Assembly (NCBI RefSeq): GCF_001542905.1
Contig: NZ_LOAJ01000001.1
Coordinates: 2,480,001 to 2,544,000, forward strand
Source: Halorubrum aethiopicum
GTDB lineage: Archaea; Halobacteriota; Halobacteria; Halobacteriales; Haloferacaceae
Direction of reading: 5' to 3'
DNA: 64,000 nt
Part shown: positions 62,703 to 64,000 of the stretch, piece by piece
Layout of the letters: each line of letters starts with the position of its first letter
Position numbering within the stretch: the stretch's first letter is position 1
The notes under the pieces: model-generated
Databases searched by the model: none
What the model saw: the letters and a program-made list of their open reading frames with translations, nothing else
What the model was told of the DNA's origin: nothing
Program-made: the position numbers and the translations under genes

Positions 62703-62792
62703 ATGTCCATGGGACGTGACGACACGAGACACGTCGAAGCGGCACCGAATCGGGACGCGCTCGACGGGAGACGCGGGAGGTGGCGGGCGTGA
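62703..62792 (+). CDS. 29-codon leader reading frame before the PLP-enzyme gene
   Basis: ATG 62703 begins MSMGRDDTRHVEAAPNRDAL and ends in TGA 62792, overlapping the GTG start of the next gene (GTGA). A TATA-like CTTATCG (62668-62674) lies about 30 bases upstream. The peptide is Arg-rich and shows no family. It may serve only to deliver ribosomes to the next start, which has its own Shine-Dalgarno. Confidence 0.4.
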   Translation: MSMGRDDTRHVEAAPNRDALDGRRGRWRA

Positions 62793-63805
62793 GCCGGTAC
62801 GAGCCAGTCGACTCGCCGGACGCGACGACGATATTCCCGTACCACGACCTCACGCCGCCGGAGCCGGGCGACGTGTACGAGGCCCGCGAGGTCGTCTCCC
62901 GCTACCTCCCGCGGACGCCGCTGGTCCGCAGCGAGGCGCTCTCCGCGGAGACCGGCGCGGAGGTCTACTTCAAGCGCGAGGACACGCTCCCGACGGGCGC
63001 GTTCAAGGTCCGCGGCGGCGTCACGCTGGGCCACCGCCTCCCCGAGGAATTCCGCGAGGCGGGGCTCGTCGCGGCGTCGACGGGGAACCACGGCCAGTCC
63101 GTCGCCTACGCCGGCCGCGAGTTCGGCGTCCCGGTGACGATCGCCGTTCCGTCCGACCCGAACCCGGAGAAGGTGGCCGCGATGGAGCGGTTCGGCGCGG
63201 AGGTCGTCGCGACCGGCGCCGACTACGACGAGGCGCGCGAGTGGGCCGAGCGCCGGGCGGCCGAGGACGGGCTCCGCTACGTCCACTCGGCGAACGAGCC
63301 CGACCTCGTCGCCGGCGTCGCCACGGCCGGACTGGAGGTGCTGGAGACGCTCCCGGACGTCGACCGCGTCGTGTGCCCGATCGGCGGCGGGAGCGGCGCG
63401 GCCGGGTACTGTCTGACGACCGGCGCGATCGGCGGCGCGGAGGTCGTGGGCGTCCAGTCCGCGGCCGCGGACGCGACCTACCGGGCGTACCACGAGGGCC
63501 ATCTCGACCCGGCGGAGTCGGCGACGACGGAGGCGGAGGGGATCTCCTCGCGGGCCCCGTTCGCGCTCACGGTCGGGATCCTCCGCGACCGGCTGGACGA
63601 CCTGATCACGGTCCCGGAGGCGGCGATCTGGGACGGCGTCCGCGACGTGCTGGCGGACGAACGGATCCTCATCGAGGGGGCCTGCGCGTCCGCCGTCGCC
63701 GCGGTGCGGTCGATGGACGACATCGAGGGCGAGACCGTCGTCGTCCCGACCACCGGCCGGAACCTCTCGACCGAGAAGCTCCGGCGGGCGGTCGCCCCGG
63801 AGTGA
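62789..63805 (+). CDS. Threonine-dehydratase-like PLP enzyme
   Basis: The 338-residue fold-type-II PLP enzyme has the catalytic Lys in TGAFKVRGG (about 73), substrate loop ASTGNHGQS (about 97), and the phosphate-binding glycine loop CPIGGGSGAAGY (about 195). It lacks the C-terminal ACT domain of biosynthetic threonine deaminase, so it is a catabolic threonine/serine deaminase or a racemase-like relative. The start was set at GTG 62789: GGAGGTG (62777-62783) lies just upstream, and the stop of the leader frame overlaps it. A GTG at 62780 is the alternative. Confidence 0.87.
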   Translation: MSRYEPVDSPDATTIFPYHDLTPPEPGDVYEAREVVSRYLPRTPLVRSEALSAETGAEVYFKREDTLPTGAFKVRGGVTLGHRLPEEFREAGLVAASTGNHGQSVAYAGREFGVPVTIAVPSDPNPEKVAAMERFGAEVVATGADYDEAREWAERRAAEDGLRYVHSANEPDLVAGVATAGLEVLETLPDVDRVVCPIGGGSGAAGYCLTTGAIGGAEVVGVQSAAADATYRAYHEGHLDPAESATTEAEGISSRAPFALTVGILRDRLDDLITVPEAAIWDGVRDVLADERILIEGACASAVAAVRSMDDIEGETVVVPTTGRNLSTEKLRRAVAPE

Positions 63806-63886
63806 GACCGGACGCGCCGGGCCCGTTCCGGTCACGCCTCGCTCGCCCGATAGGATTAATTGGGTGGCCGGTCGTTGGTTTAGACT

Positions 63887-63903
63887 GGTTGTCAATAACA
63901 ACC
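63887..63903. promoter_or_regulatory. Inverted repeat between TATA box and start codon
   Basis: GGTTGT-caata-ACAACC is a perfect 6-base-arm inverted repeat. It directly abuts ATG 63904 and follows a TATA-like GGTTTAGAC (63877-63885), the classical place for a repressor site. Confidence 0.55.
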
Positions 63904-63987
63904 ATGATCCGGAACACACTCGCCTCGACGGGCGGAGCGACGGACGAACGCGGACGGGACTCTCGGGGGTGCGCCGATGCCGGATAG
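63904..63987 (+). CDS. 27-codon leaderless reading frame at the window end
   Basis: ATG 63904 begins MIRNTLASTGGATDERGRDS and stops at 63987. The TATA-like element lies 27 bases upstream, so the ATG should be the first codon of the transcript. The frame overlaps the next start codon (63976) by 12 bases, as at 31185 and 62703. Confidence 0.4.
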   Translation: MIRNTLASTGGATDERGRDSRGCADAG

Positions 63988-64000
63988 ACACGGGCCGTAC
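63976..64000 (+). CDS. Start of a gene that continues beyond the window
   Basis: ATG 63976 begins MPDRHGPY and the window ends. A GGGGGTG purine-rich stretch (63965-63971) just upstream could be a ribosome site. Nothing can be said about the product. Confidence 0.4.

Overview
The window is chromosomal DNA of a halophilic archaeon (class Halobacteria; a Halorubrum-like genome is my guess). The evidence is high GC content, strongly acidic proteins, TATA boxes about 27 bases upstream of start codons (leaderless genes), archaeal information genes (TFB, TBP, Orc1/Cdc6), a PGF-CTERM surface protein, and a 16S - tRNA-Ala(TGC) - 23S - 5S rRNA operon with archaeal processing stems. The genus is not established from the sequence itself.

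Layout. 1-10.6 kb: a surface protein with five DUF7282-type repeats, TFB, small zinc and UPF0058/UPF0212 proteins, an 8-oxoguanine glycosylase, a histidine kinase, an EamA exporter and a TbsP-like (DUF5821) regulator. 10.8-16.4 kb: the rRNA operon on the minus strand, fed by two near-identical promoters at 16.2-16.4 kb. 16.6-18.4 kb: TBP, convergent with Orc1/Cdc6. 18.4-19.9 kb: a probable replication origin with three ORB-like boxes, two of them facing each other across an AT-rich unwinding island, and one copy of a dispersed non-coding repeat. 19.9-20.8 kb: a winged-helix regulator.

21.0-36.9 kb is an integrated mobile element of about 15.9 kb. It lies between a tRNA-Val(GAC) gene and an imperfect 23-base copy of that gene's 3' end, which sits next to a tyrosine integrase. 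The element carries a 1621-residue primase/helicase-like replication protein with a tiny coupled zinc-finger protein, a serine recombinase, ribbon-helix-helix proteins (one fused to membrane helices), duplicated zinc-ribbon proteins, and several tightly packed small membrane proteins. It also carries a 1187-residue low-complexity protein with about eight 22-residue amphipathic repeats and an ADP-ribosyltransferase-like motif. No terminase, portal, HK97 or double-jelly-roll capsid gene, and no pleolipoviral spike, is recognisable. It may be an undescribed non-tailed provirus or a plasmid-vesicle-type element, with a shared palindromic operator before several of its genes.

37.3-64 kb returns to ordinary chromosome: an M24-like protein, an operon for a polyamine-type ABC importer with a divergent aminotransferase, a GlcD-like flavoprotein, a second copy of the dispersed repeat, an SDR lacking the usual Tyr, and a CARDB protein with a MacB/FtsX-type exporter. 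After these come a TPP enzyme, an amidohydrolase of the carbamoylase type, an EamA exporter, a LURP-one protein, a MATE exporter with a perfect palindrome in its promoter, a frameshifted M20 peptidase, an intact M20 amidohydrolase, and a threonine-dehydratase-like enzyme. Several genes are preceded by very short, promoter-proximal reading frames that overlap the next start codon. Many intergenic gaps hold short tandem repeats with units of 14-26 bases.
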